Positions 33,335 to 44,500 of a DNA stretch of 64,000 nucleotides are shown piece after piece. Position 1 is the first letter of the stretch. Each line of letters starts with the position of its first letter. The notes beneath the pieces are model-generated. The model was not told where the DNA came from. It saw only the letters and a list, made by a program, of their open reading frames with translations, and did not search any database. The translations under genes were made by a program, and so were the position numbers. This DNA comes from Pyricularia pennisetigena (taxonomy: Eukaryota; Ascomycota; Sordariomycetes; Magnaporthales; Pyriculariaceae): NCBI RefSeq assembly GCF_004337985.1, contig NC_043744.1, forward strand, positions 2,454,408 through 2,518,407, in the 5' to 3' direction.

Positions 33335-35262
33335 TTACTCGGTCTTTGTGGCCCGGACCACAAGCGTGGCGCTGTCAATGTCGTATGCTTTCCCCCCTGA
33401 CAGCGCGAGCCTCTTGCTCTTGGGTGATTCTTCGGATGCTCGACTGCTGCTCTTGAATTTGCCGCCCTCGCTGTGCATGCTGGACATTCCCTGGCCAAGC
33501 GGGCCGGTGGGGTCTGGGCTGGGGCCGGCATCCTCGGTGACCACGTAGCGCTTCTGGACGGACGACTTGCCGGCAAAGTGGGCCAGCGGCGATGATTCCT
33601 CCTCGGTTTTAGAGTCAAGTTGGTCTTCTGTAAGCACGATCTTGGACTGGGCGTATATGTTGAATATCGGTCGATCGCCATCAAATTCAACGTGCTCTGA
33701 TTCGGGGAGGCCATTCCCTAGACTTCGTTTCGGGTTGGCATTGGCGGTGGGAACGGGAGTGGCTGCGGGTGCTGCTGCGTTATTGTTGTTGTTGTTGTTG
33801 TTACCCCGAGGCGGATTGATGATCAAAAAGTAGATTGCAACAATGGCCGCGATGACAACCACAATAGTGACTAAAGACAAGTCAGTTAGAATACCTCGAA
33901 AAATACACACGCTAGAAAAATATCTTGAGAGGGTTGGGTTAAAGACTGTGACTTACTGCAAATACCCAGGCATATCCACTTCTTCTTCCTCGTTTTCTTG
34001 GCCGTCTCGACGGCGACCACAATCTCCTCGTTACCCTTGTCCAGGTTCTCAACGATCTCCTCGCCCTTCTGCTCAATCTGGGCAACCTGCACGTCCTGCT
34101 GAACGATGAGAGTGTCCATGTCCTGGAACAGCTGCGCGAGCTCGATCATCTGCTGCTCAATCTTCTTCATCTGCTCGTGGCGGTCCTGGACGGCGTTGAG
34201 AACGGCGCGGGCCTGACCCCTGCGGTCGCTCTGCATCAGGGCCTGCTGGAAGATCTGCCCACCGCCGTTGGCCGCGTCCTCGACGGCGTCGCGGACCTCG
34301 CGCTCGTCAGCATCAGGCCGGACGTAACGGTACTGCCGCTCCAGCTGGTCCCGGGATTTTTGTCGGAAACCCGACTCGATCTGCTGGTACTGGTTGATGG
34401 CGGCCTTGAGGCGGCGGTCGACGCGGTTGACCTGCGCCGTGTTGCGGGCCTGCGAGGCCTCGGGGCTCGACTTAACCTTGCGCACCCGGTCCGTCAGCGC
34501 GCGGTACATGGCCATGGTCTCGGACGAGAGTGAGTCGAGCTGCCGTTGTGTCTGGGAGCCTGCGGCGTCGGCCTCGTTAAGGGACCTGTCCTGGAGCATG
34601 CGCAGCTGGTTGAGGTTGCCCTCGATCTGGCCGACTCCGTCGTCGATGGACCGACACTCGTTAAGGATAAAGTTGGGATCGCTGTTGCTGGAAGCGCCCT
34701 GGCCGCTGAAGCCAGCTCCGTTTTGGGTCAGAGACGCCATCTCGACGTTTTGGCTTGCTGCAAATTGACAAGTTTGCTGTTAGACAATCTGTGCTTGTTT
34801 ATTCTTTTGCAGCCCCTTTTTGTTTTCGGAATCCCATAGTTTTCTCCCTCGTGCGGGCCAGGCAAGGTTTTCCGATTCATTGTTCATTCACGTACATGAA
34901 TAGTCGTCCCGTCCCATAGCCGGTCCCCGGTTACCGCCCGGTCGAGGGCCACCGCCAAACTGCCCTGGAGGAGGTCGTGGTGGCTGCGGTGCTCCGTAGC
35001 CACCTGCGTCGCCGTCGCCCCTATCGTCGAAGGGGTTTTGCCTTCCGCCGTATCTGTAGATTGTAAGATTCCTCTGTCAGTTCCAGGGTTCGTTGGCTCG
35101 CATCGTCTTGGTTTATTTTTTTGTTTTTGTTTTTTTCGACTCCCAGGTGGTTGGTTCTTCGTCCGCTTTTCGGGGATGGCGAGTCGTGGCCCGCTCGTAG
35201 CGCATTGATGAAGGATTGATGTCTGTGAAGGAAAAGGTTTCAACTAACCCGTACTGGCTCAT
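33335..35262 (-). CDS. SSO1: plasma-membrane syntaxin (Sso1/Psy1 type) with unusual C-terminal extension
   Basis: Four exons, 35262-35249, 35053-34896, 34757-33957 and 33870-33335, give 502 residues. Exons one and two encode the usual Gln/Gly/Pro-rich N-terminus (MSQYGYGGRQNPFDD); the core then starts at SSQNVEMASLTQNG. A Habc-like helical bundle is followed by the Qa-SNARE motif at about 249-309 with zero-layer Gln269 (LAQLFQDMD), a basic KKTRKKKW, and a single anchor at about 319-342. Sso1/Psy1 syntaxins drive exocytic vesicle fusion and normally end within a few residues of the anchor. Here the frame runs about 160 more residues (343-502), starting with eight Asn and carrying Lys-Arg pairs at 372-373, 431-432 and 477-478. 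The last intron lies inside the anchor codons. The initiating exon carries only 14 coding nt. Confidence 0.9.
33779..33803. repeat. (GTT)n coding microsatellite
   Basis: A short trinucleotide run that encodes eight consecutive Asn just outside the syntaxin membrane anchor. Length variation would change the spacer but keep the frame. Confidence 0.85.
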
Positions 35263-38006
35263 TTTGTTAGTATTAGTCCGGCCGGCGGGTTGATGTCGAG
35301 TATATCAAAACAAAAGTGAGTCTGCAGTTTGGTGATAGGCTTTTGGAGAATGAAGGAATTGGGTTTGACGGGCTGAAAGCTTGGAAATAGGGAAGAAGAG
35401 TGGTGCCTTGGAAAGACCAGTTTCGAAGCCCAAAGGAGATTTTCGACCTTCCCTGTCGAAAGGGAACGACCCACCCAGGGTCCCCATCGGTGAAACGCAT
35501 CTGGAGGCTCGACGGGAGACAGGGGCAAAACACTCACGCTCATGGTTGAAGAGTGGCCAGTTAAAGGGGTGTAGCGCCTGCTCATCGAGGAGATACTACA
35601 GTATTCTCGCGTGGTTGTGCTGGCCTTGTCGATGTCAAAACAGGTAAACAAGGGAAGCCTTTGCCGTCTAATGTCCGGGATCTGTTGCTCGCGATGGATT
35701 CTATGTACTGTATATTATATGGTACGCCTCCCTACGTCAAGGATTATGCTGACTGTAACGGCTATTGTTATCTGATGTAGGTCCTGTGTCTGGTCTGATC
35801 TAAAATGGGTTGTTTCCAGTTGGGTTCGTGCAAGAAATGGTCGATCCTGTATACAGGTAGGTCGCCGACAGGATGGTATTACGTCGAATGGAGAAAGGGG
35901 GGGAAACGAAGAAAAACAAATAAAAGTGAAAAAAAGAAATGGGAGGTAATCTAAACTAAAGAATGGATGACATTCTTACAAGATGGGAGTAGAAATTGGT
36001 TTTTTTTTTTTTTCTTCTTCTCTTGACTGGGCAGGCAGCACGGAGGCGCAGAGCAACACACCACACCCATACGCGCCAGCGGCCTGTCGTGTGTGGGTGG
36101 CTTGTCTTGGTCTGCTCGGTCTGGTACGGGTACAGGGAATTGAACTGTTGCATCTTGTTGTGGTTGGTCCCATCGGTGTGGCATGGTCGGGTCGCTTCTC
36201 CATCCACAGGCATTCAGGGGTTTCGCCCGTTCGAGACAAGGCCGTGCAAGGGTCTTCTTGGCTGCGTCTCCGTTGCACCGCCCAGTCTGTCCTAGCCAGT
36301 GAAAGTGAACAGACTTTTGGCCTAACGCTGCCTTCCCGGACCCGCATGGACCTCCATGCTACAGCCCCACTCAGACTTTTGGGCAGCCATAATGAGAGAC
36401 ACAAAGTAAGAAGAAAATATTACCCGATCAGCGGGGCGGTGATCTCTAACCTGGTGGACAGTCAGGCTAGAGCGCGGATGAAATTTCGGTTTACCAAGAA
36501 TTCGTGTCGATACGGGCTGCGTTGATTTGGATCTCTCCATTTTTCAATTTCGTGTTCCACTTCGCCTGTAAACATGCACACCTACTGTGTGTAGTAAGCA
36601 GGTTAGGTATGCATGTATGCATCATCCGTTGTGAGCTGGAATATCCCAAGCACAACTACAAGAGAGAAAAAAAAAAAAAAAAAAAAAAAAAAGCAGCGCT
36701 GATGTCGTTGACGGGCTGCCAGTGAGCGCTGGATCGTGCAAGGATTTTACATTCACTTGGAGGGCGGACGACGGCAAATGGCTTTAAGCCGTTGCGGGAC
36801 CAGAGCCCGCCTACCTCAGGCGGTTTCAAAACGTGGATCTACAGGCTCAATCGTTGGACAAACTTCAACCGGTCAATCACGCGTGCATGTAATGCTGGTG
36901 ATTTCCATCAAATTTACCTCGTTAGGTACCCGACCTACATGCAGAAAACCTAGTTAATTACATGATACAAGTAATTAACTAGGTACCTCTATTGCAGTGA
37001 TTAGCAGCCAAATAGATACGCACATTCCGCAGTCCATCTGCATGCGGCAATTCGATGCCTACGTATACGAATCAAGTAAACAGATCTGACAAGCATTTTA
37101 TGGAATGGTCGGTCGCTGCCGTCAGCTTTGCATGTGCGCCCCTGGTCTTGTTCTTTTTTTGGCACTTCGATTTTTGAATCGACTTTCGACTTGCGTTCGT
37201 CTGTTTGCCCTGTCCAGACGCAGCCGACCCGGGCGCTGACAAGCGTGCAGTTGTGCCACACACTCTCACACACATGTCAGCAGCGCCCCGCGACGAGGCA
37301 GAAACAAAAAATTAAAAATAAAAAAAAATAAAAAATAAACCCAGCGCCACGGGAATGGAATGAACCATGATGGAAGGGATCGGCTAGCTTCCAAAGAGGC
37401 CAAGGGCTGAGGCCAAAGCAGGCTAGCTAAATCCTACAATTTGCTAATCTGGCATAGCCCATTGAAAAGCCAAAAAAAAAAAAAAAAAAAAAGTCGCCTC
37501 GGCAAGCTTGGATACTTAGCAATCTTGCCTAAATAAACGAGCATCAGCTTCGGCATTGCGCGGTCGGGGGATTTGCGTACTGGCTGTACCGGTAGACCCC
37601 AAGCGGAGAGCCCGATCGGCTCGACGGCAAAATCGGGCTGAATCGGGTCAAGGAGCTTCAAGGGAAGTTTGACTTAATCGCCGCGAACTATTCATGATCT
37701 ATGGCCAGGGCTGTCGTGCTCCAGAATTGATCTCCATCTCCTCAAACAAACTTCTGGCAAATGTCATCCCTGATCTACCCACCGTTCTACTAGACTTACT
37801 AGTAGTCTGACAGCGGCTTATTCCGATACGTCTCCATGGTCTTGTCTCTGAGGCCCGCGACGCTATTGTTGAAGATGAGGCACAGTTTACAGTATAAGGA
37901 AATAAATGGGATTTTGATTGATTTCCCATAAGGAAAAAAAAAAAGTCAGCGAGCGAGCACAATCAGCTTTACCAAATGACTCGACCCTTGCACCCAAGTC
38001 GTCGCT
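35263..38006. other. 2.7-kb gene-free spacer
   Basis: Upstream of the syntaxin and downstream of the MEMO gene. It contains A/T homopolymers (36000-36013, 36666-36692, 37471-37492) and a perfect 14-bp inverted repeat at 36948-36984. No coding frame shows resemblance to a family. Confidence 0.6.
36948..36984. repeat. perfect 14-bp inverted repeat
   Basis: Left arm ACCTAGTTAATTAC (36948-36961) and right arm GTAATTAACTAGGT (36971-36984) are perfect reverse complements separated by 9 nt. The arms could form a cruciform in DNA or a hairpin in RNA. They lie in a gene-free spacer more than 1 kb from any recognised gene. Confidence 0.9.
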
Positions 38007-39254
38007 TCAAATCACCGCGTAAGCCGCAGCGTAGCTGACGCTGGAATCGCTAACATCTTCAACAAGGCTGCTCCTGTCGTACTTGACAAAGGTGAACACG
38101 CCGTCTCCCTTCTTAGAGCCTGACGCGGCAGCATCACCACCGGCCCTCTCCTTCTTCAGCATTTCCAGCGCAGCCATGACAACCCCGATCGGGTGACGTC
38201 CGCAGACCGTATTCCCGGTCACCTTGAGGTTGTCGTAGAAGGCGTCGTGGCTCCCCGTCTCGATAGCGTCCATGGCCAGGTGGTCCAACACTCGGATACC
38301 CTCGTGTATCGGGACCGGCAGGTTCCGGTCCGCCCTGCCGAGGCTCCTCACCCCCTGGACGGTGCCGTCGCTGGTGTACTTGGTGTAGCCGAAGCGACTA
38401 CCCCAGTGACAAAAGTCGGAGCTGACGATAAAGGCGTTTTCCGGGTCGCGCAGGTACGGCAGTAGCAGCTCCCCAAAGGCCTTTTCCGCGTCTCGCTTGT
38501 TATCTCCTATCAGGATGGGCACCACGGGCGGCCACGAGGCGTCGCCATCGCCGTCGCTGCCGCCACCGAACGTCTGCTTCAGCCGTTTGGCGAGGTACGG
38601 CAGGTGCATCTCCAGGCTGTGCTCGTCCTCATCACTGTGGCGCGGTATGTCCTTGAACTTGCCCGTGTCTCGGAGCTGCTTGACCGTGTCGAGGTCCACC
38701 CGTAGGTTGCCGAGTGGCGTCTCGTAGGTAGCGTAGGTCGTCAAGGCACAGCCGGAAAGATAGTACGTATGTGAGGGTCCAAGGACAAAGATCCGCTTTG
38801 CGGCGCTGACGTCAAAGACCTTGTAGGCCCAGGCGGCGCAGGGCCCGGAGTAGCTGTAGCCGGCATGACTGGTAATGGGATATGGTGGAATCGTTAATGA
38901 TAAGTAGGCTTGAAGACTTGACGGAACTAGAGCGAGGAATATTCAAGGCTGCCTAATCATGCTAGAGGAGCTTTACAGTGATACGAGGTGACAAGTAGGT
39001 TGATAGGTGAGACGGGACAATCCAGAGAGTTGGACAATGACGTCAGGGCGACCAAGTGCATGAGGATCGTCAACTTGTTAAAATATCTAGGAAACTTACG
39101 GTGCAATAATCACTCTCGCACCTTTGATAGGTACGTCGTTGTCGTGGATCTTGTCGGGTACCTCAGAGAGCCATTCATCGAGTTGGGTGTTGAGCTTGGA
39201 TGAGCTGTGCGTGTACCAACTGCCGGCATGGGTTGCTCTCCGAATCCCAGACAT
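38007..39254 (-). CDS. MHO1: MEMO family protein (yeast Mho1 homologue)
   Basis: Two exons, 39254-39100 and 38868-38007, give 338 residues. The MEMO family is clear end to end: the start MSGIRRATHAGSWY, the metal/active-site-like loop HAGYSYSGPCAAWAYK, GPSHTYYLSGCAL, FIVSSDFCHWGSRFGYT and CGRHPIGVV. MEMO proteins are structurally related to class III nonheme iron dioxygenases and LigB; human MEMO1 has been linked to cell motility, iron/copper binding and redox signalling, while yeast Mho1 is little studied. The conserved His residues (His53 and those of the PSH and CHW motifs) correspond to the metal-site positions. The intron splits the Pro just before HAGYSYSG. An internal linker (about 100 residues in) is Gly/Asp-rich and longer than in animals. 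Confidence 0.93.
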
Positions 39255-39676
39255 GATCCGATTTACTTGTTCCGTGAATTCTGATCTAATTCCTCGTGGG
39301 CGATTACGATATCAAGTTGAATTACCGGTTTTCTTTTTCTTTTTCTTTTTTCAAACGATTCGTGTCCAATTTTGCCTGAGTATGTTATGAAAGAGAGATG
39401 CATTCAATAGGTGTCGGCGAGCAAGATAGGCGAGCTGAATCCAGTCTAAGTTAACTTGGAACTGCCCCTCTCTGGTGCCCCACTAACGCCATTCTGAGTG
39501 AGCATCGCGCATATTCTCGCGCCAACTTGGAGATTCATAGAAGATGAGCGAAACCGAGCATTGGGCCCTTGCTTTTTTTTTCTTTTTTTTTTCTCTCTTA
39601 ATTTCATCTTTGACTTGACTTCTAATCCCATCCAAAACTTCTTTGGATCCAACGCATCTCACACACAAAACTTCAA
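39255..39676. other. spacer between MEMO and GT8 genes
   Basis: Short spacer holding the promoter of the MEMO gene on the minus strand and the 3' end of the GT8 gene. T-rich runs lie at 39331-39350 and 39573-39591. No gene is seen. Confidence 0.65.
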
Positions 39677-40734
39677 CTAAAAGCCGTCATCAATTCCCCT
39701 CGTCTTCTCTACCTCCCTCCTCTCCTTGTTCACATCGGCCCACCATCCCATCGTCTCCTCCTCACTCTTGGTATTCCCTTCTGCGTCCAGCTGCTCCCAC
39801 GGGTTTGGGGTCAGGATGTAGTGCACATTCTTGACCTTGTCGTCGCGCCAGATGGCATCGTGCACCCCGGGCCACCGCAGCGTCTTGAGTGCGTTGTAAA
39901 CGTAGGGCAGCGCCACCCAGCGGTCCCGGTACAGCTCAGAGAGCAGCGACTGGTCCGCAAAGTCGAGCGACGCCGCATTGTTCTCCATGTGGTCCACGAT
40001 CTGCTGGAACAGGATCCGCGACGGGTTCACCACCTGCAGGCCCCCGTTGAGGATCGGCAGCGGCACCTTGGCCGGGTCCGCCCCTTCAACCTGCGCCTTG
40101 TCCGGTTCTCCATGCTGGGTCGTGAAGGCGCAGTTCTCGGGAACCCAGTCCTTGGGGTAGTGCGCACGCTTAAGCGGGTTGCAGACGCAGGCGTAGCTGG
40201 CGGCAAACACCCTCTTGGAGTCGGGGCCGCCCGCAGCCGACACCTCGGGCGCGTCCAGCTCCATCTCCATCAGCTCGTCCATGTTTTGCAGCACCAGCAT
40301 GTCCGAGTCGAGCTGCACCACTCGCTCGTACTGCTCCAACGAGAAGGGCGTCAGCTTGCTCCAGCAGTCGTAGAAGCGCGGGTCCTCGCTGTAGTCCCGG
40401 CTCGACTTGGTTGGGAGCAGGTACTCGATGCGCTGTGCAGCGATGCCCCGCGACGCAAGCGCAGTGCGGCCAGACTCAGGGAAGGTGTCCGTGTACAGCG
40501 CCACGAGCGGGTACTTGGACTTGTGCTTCCGTAGCGCGTAGTCCAGCGTCAAGAGTCCCGGCAGGTAGTCCAGATTTGTTATCAGTGTCGTCCAGACTGA
40601 GGGACCGTTGTGATTTCATCATGTCAGTCATGCCGGTGCTTTTTTTTTTTTTTTTTTTTTTCTCGTAAATATGAGTGCTATGTTGTAGTTTTCATACCTC
40701 TGCTGGAGTCCACCGCCCGCTTGCCGTCCGCCAT
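39677..40734 (-). CDS. glycosyltransferase family 8 (glycogenin/galactinol-synthase-like)
   Basis: Two exons, 40734-40698 (37 nt) and 40596-39677, give 318 residues. The GT8 fold is evident: the start strand AVDSSRVWTTLITNLDYLPG, LVALYTDTFPESG, the metal-binding DxD as DSD (Asp109/Asp111) in VVQLDSDMLVLQN, and the acceptor-side LNGGLQVVNPS. The later DQSLLSELYRDRW and WNDDK-like IWRDDKVKNVHYI are also typical. GT8 enzymes are retaining and use nucleotide-sugar donors. In fungi this branch includes galactinol-synthase-like and GlcNAc-transferase-like members, so the donor cannot be fixed from sequence. No signal peptide or membrane anchor is present, which argues for a cytosolic enzyme. The very short first exon encodes the N-terminal 12 residues. 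Confidence 0.88.
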
Positions 40735-41545
40735 GTTGATGATGATTTGTGTGGTGAGAGAAGTTTATGACAATACAAAACCACTCGACCCGTTCAAATA
40801 ATTCCGAACACTTGTTGCTACTGGTAGGTTATGAGCGAACCGCAGGGGGAAGAAATAACCAAGCGGACAGAAATATGCCCAAGAAGGTAAGCAGCCGGCT
40901 AGAGAGGGTATACGAAAAAAAGAAGAAAAAAAAAATTGGACGAAGCGGGATTTTCAAGTGATAAGTCAGTCAGTAAAGTAAACCTTGGGTAAGGTTCTTC
41001 CCAGGCACAATCCGAAAGAACCTCTGACGCTACGGGATGACAACATGGTGGGGTTAACGATCAATCAATCTACTACTGACTCTGCTTCTCCAACTGGCGC
41101 GCTAATACCTGACCGAGCCGTAAGCTAATTAATGTAGTTAGTTTGTTTATCTTCTTTTCAGTTCTAGAATACCTCCCTACCTACCCTCCACCCGCGTTGT
41201 AACCGTTCAAGTCTTGGACGCGGGTTTGTCTTGTTTTCGATAGTCTGCCGTACCTGAATGAGGCGGAATTCACAATCTACCCTTTAGCTTACACTGCGGG
41301 TAATGCCACTGCCTCACTGCATTCAGCCGATCTCGTGAATAATAATCATGTTTTTCAAAACGTTGTCTCATGTAATTCCATAACTTTCGTGATCAAGCCA
41401 AACAATCTATCCTTTGCATACATCCTAACAATCATGCCACTCATTACCATGCATCAAAATCCAAAACTTCTGTAGTGATGCGCTCCAACAAACAGCAAAG
41501 CTTCAAAACAAAAACTCGTAAATCGTGTCAAATCTCTCCCTTTCA
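40735..41545. other. spacer
   Basis: Downstream of the giant gene and upstream of the GT8 gene (both minus strand). A/T-rich with A-runs near 40916-40934. No gene is recognised. Confidence 0.65.
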
Positions 41546-44500
41546 TCATGACGTAAACAGTCTCTTGAACACCGCTCGGAAACCTCCCTTCTTCTCCTTC
41601 TTGTTGTCCCTGACGTTGTCAGAATCTTCCTCGGCATCCGCGATATCCTCCTTATCGCGCTCCGCGCGCCCTGCCGTGGTTGCCCGCCTCTGGAGCTGCT
41701 CCCTCTTCTCGAAGCGAGTCCGGCGGTGGAGCGCCTCTTCGCGCGGCTGATCCAGGTCGTCCTTGGTCTTGTCGACCGAGCGAACTGTGGGGCTCTCCCG
41801 GGACGATGGCTCGTAGCTTGCCCGCATAGGACGCACGGCATCCCGAGACGCCCGCCTCGACCGCGCAAAGTCTTGGGAGGACCTCCCCGAGCCAGACTCC
41901 TCCGCGGCGCGCCTGGCATCCTCGGCGACCTTTTCGCGGGCTTTTTGTAGTTTGCGCAAGGTATTGGCATCTTCGGTCACGCGGCTGGATCGGTGCCGTG
42001 ACCTGGTGGTGTGTGAACGCTCCGGAAGAGGTTCTTCCGGAGGCGGGGGGACAATCGAACGGTCTCGATCTCTCATGCTGCTGCTGCGAGCGGGGGCAGG
42101 CGGGATTTCACCCGTGCCGTAGGAATAGTCGATACCGTCAGCAGGCTTGGAGTGACGACTCCTGCTTGAGCCGAAGAGGCCAGTCTTTGACGGTGGAGGT
42201 GGCGGCATCTCTTCCCGTGCTGCAGATCTGTGGCTGTGTCGCCTCGACCTCGCCCTGTCGCTGGTGCTCACGGGCGGGGAGGTTGGGGCCGGCGTAGGTG
42301 AGCCGTGGCCTCGTTCCTTTTCACGTAGCGCACGAGCGGCATGACGCTCAGCACGCCGCCTGTCGTGTTCTTGTTGCTCCTCGGGGGAGCGGGCAGCGTG
42401 ACGCTCAGCGCGACGCCTCTCATGTTCTTGCTGCTCTTCGGGAGTTCGGTGTTTTCGAGAATGTGACTCCTCCGAATATCCACTATCCTGGCGCTTCGGT
42501 TTGTGTGAGGGCGAAGACATGGAACCCGAAGCATCGCGATGGTGGTCAGGGCGGCTTCTGCGATGGTGCCTCTTTTCGTCGCCATTCTCGTCTCTTGGGG
42601 TGCGTTCTTCCCTAAGAGTCCGGTCTTCCCTAGGAGTGCGACTTGACCGGGAAGAGTGATGGCTCGAACGGTGGTGATGGCCACTACGCGGTGTCCGAGG
42701 AGATTCGGGGTCCGCCACCGATCGTTTATCGTCTGCAAAGAGGTCAGCAACGGAATCGCGAAGCGCCTGGTCCACGTCACGGTCCCTGCTCCTCTTCACT
42801 GGATATTCCGCCGCCGTTGGCCTCTCTGGACTCAGAGAGAAAGGGTTTGTTCCCACGTCACGCCACCCGTACCCCTGAACAGGGCTTCCGGTGGGCGACA
42901 AGCGCGGGGATCCCTTGGGGCTCAGAACATCGCAAGTGGCATAGAGGATGACGGCAGTGGCAACAATCTCCTCAGCGTTCTGGATGGAGAGCTTACGCTG
43001 TCTTCTCAGGCTCCTCGCCTTGCTCATCTGTCGAGCAGGTTCGTCTTTCAGATCTGGGAGCACCACTCCAGGCGTCGGTGCCCTGATTGGATCCCTCGAG
43101 CCGGATGCAGTGAGTTCGAATGGAGTTCTGGGCCGTGTGATATCGGTCTGCGTGCCTGAACTAACAAGCTTGACGGTCGGCCTCTTCGGTTTCTCTGTAT
43201 CGACGCTGCGCTGCGATTCGTACTTCTCGCCCTTGTCCTTGGACAACATTGCGCGTGCGGCCATTAGTCCAGCTGCTCCAACAGCTGCAGTAGCACCGGC
43301 TGCCACTGCTGCTTCCTTCATGTTGAATTTTTCGCCCTCATCCACAGACTCGTCTTCCATAATTTCCTGGGGAGCCTCCACTTCGGGAGCGTCTCCGGGG
43401 CTAGTTTCGTGAGCAAGGGCAGGAACAGGCGCACTGGCAACCTCGGGAGTTGGTTCTGGCTCAGATTCACTTGGCAAGCTTTCGCCAGCGGTCTGATCCG
43501 CTTGCGACTCGGCCTCTGTGGCTGCTTGCACCTCGACAGCTTCGGCGGCTTCTGCCGATTCCTTAATATCGGCCTCTGGTTCACTCTTTTGGGCCGGGGC
43601 GGGGGCTTCGGCCTGAGTCTCCTTGTCATCATTGCTGTGCTCCACGGGCACTGTCTCCTCTGGTGCTACCGGCTGAGTCAGGTCATCTACGACGGCTTCA
43701 GGCGCATCTTTCTCTGTATTGTCTTCGTGAACCATATCGCTTTCAGTTGCTGTGGCTGGCTCAACGAGTGTCTCATCGATAGGGGACTCTTCCAAAGCTT
43801 CAGATTCCAAGACCGTTGCCGTTTCGGCTGCGTTTTCAACTGCGGCTTCAGCAGCTGGCTCTTCGATGGCTTTGCTTTCTTCGACCAGCGATCCGTTGGC
43901 AAGGGCTTCAGCTGCTGGCTCTTCTTCAACTTCTTTACTTACGGCGCCGCTGTCGTTTACTTCAGCGCTATCGGTAGCAGCCGCAGCAGCAGGCCCCGCG
44001 GTATCAGAAGGTTCCTCGGGGGTGTCGTCAGCAGCCTTTTCCTCGGTCGCAGTAGCAACCTTGACGCTTGATTCCGCGTCGGCTTCCGCAGGGCTATCAC
44101 CATCAGTAGGTGAAACGTCTTCTTTGACCACCGGCTCGGGGGCTTCTTGGACTGCAACGGCTTCATCAGCGGCATCCTCAACATCCTCCGAGGTGGGAGC
44201 TGGTTCGGGTGCCTCTGAGCTCTCTTCTTGGCCCTCGGGGGATTTTTGGACTGCAGCGGCTCCATCATCAGCAGCAGCCTTAACTTCTTCTGAAGTAGTA
44301 GCTGGTTCAGGTGCTGCTGGGCCCTCTTCCTGGCTCTCAGAAGTTTGGGTGGCCGCAGGCGCATCCACGATCTCAGGCTCAATGGCAACCTTTTCGGCAT
44401 TGTTGTCCGAATTTTCACCTGGAGTTGCAGTGGCATCCTGAGGAGCAGATTCGTCCGCTGCGGTTACATCTTCGACTACTGGTGGTTCTTCGTCAGCCGG

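Noticed and set aside
33886..34740. Syntaxin start at the internal ATG 34740 without the upstream exons.
   Set aside because: Joining 35262-35249, 35053-34896 and 34757 onward gives a phase-consistent N-terminus typical of fungal Sso1 and uses good splice sites.
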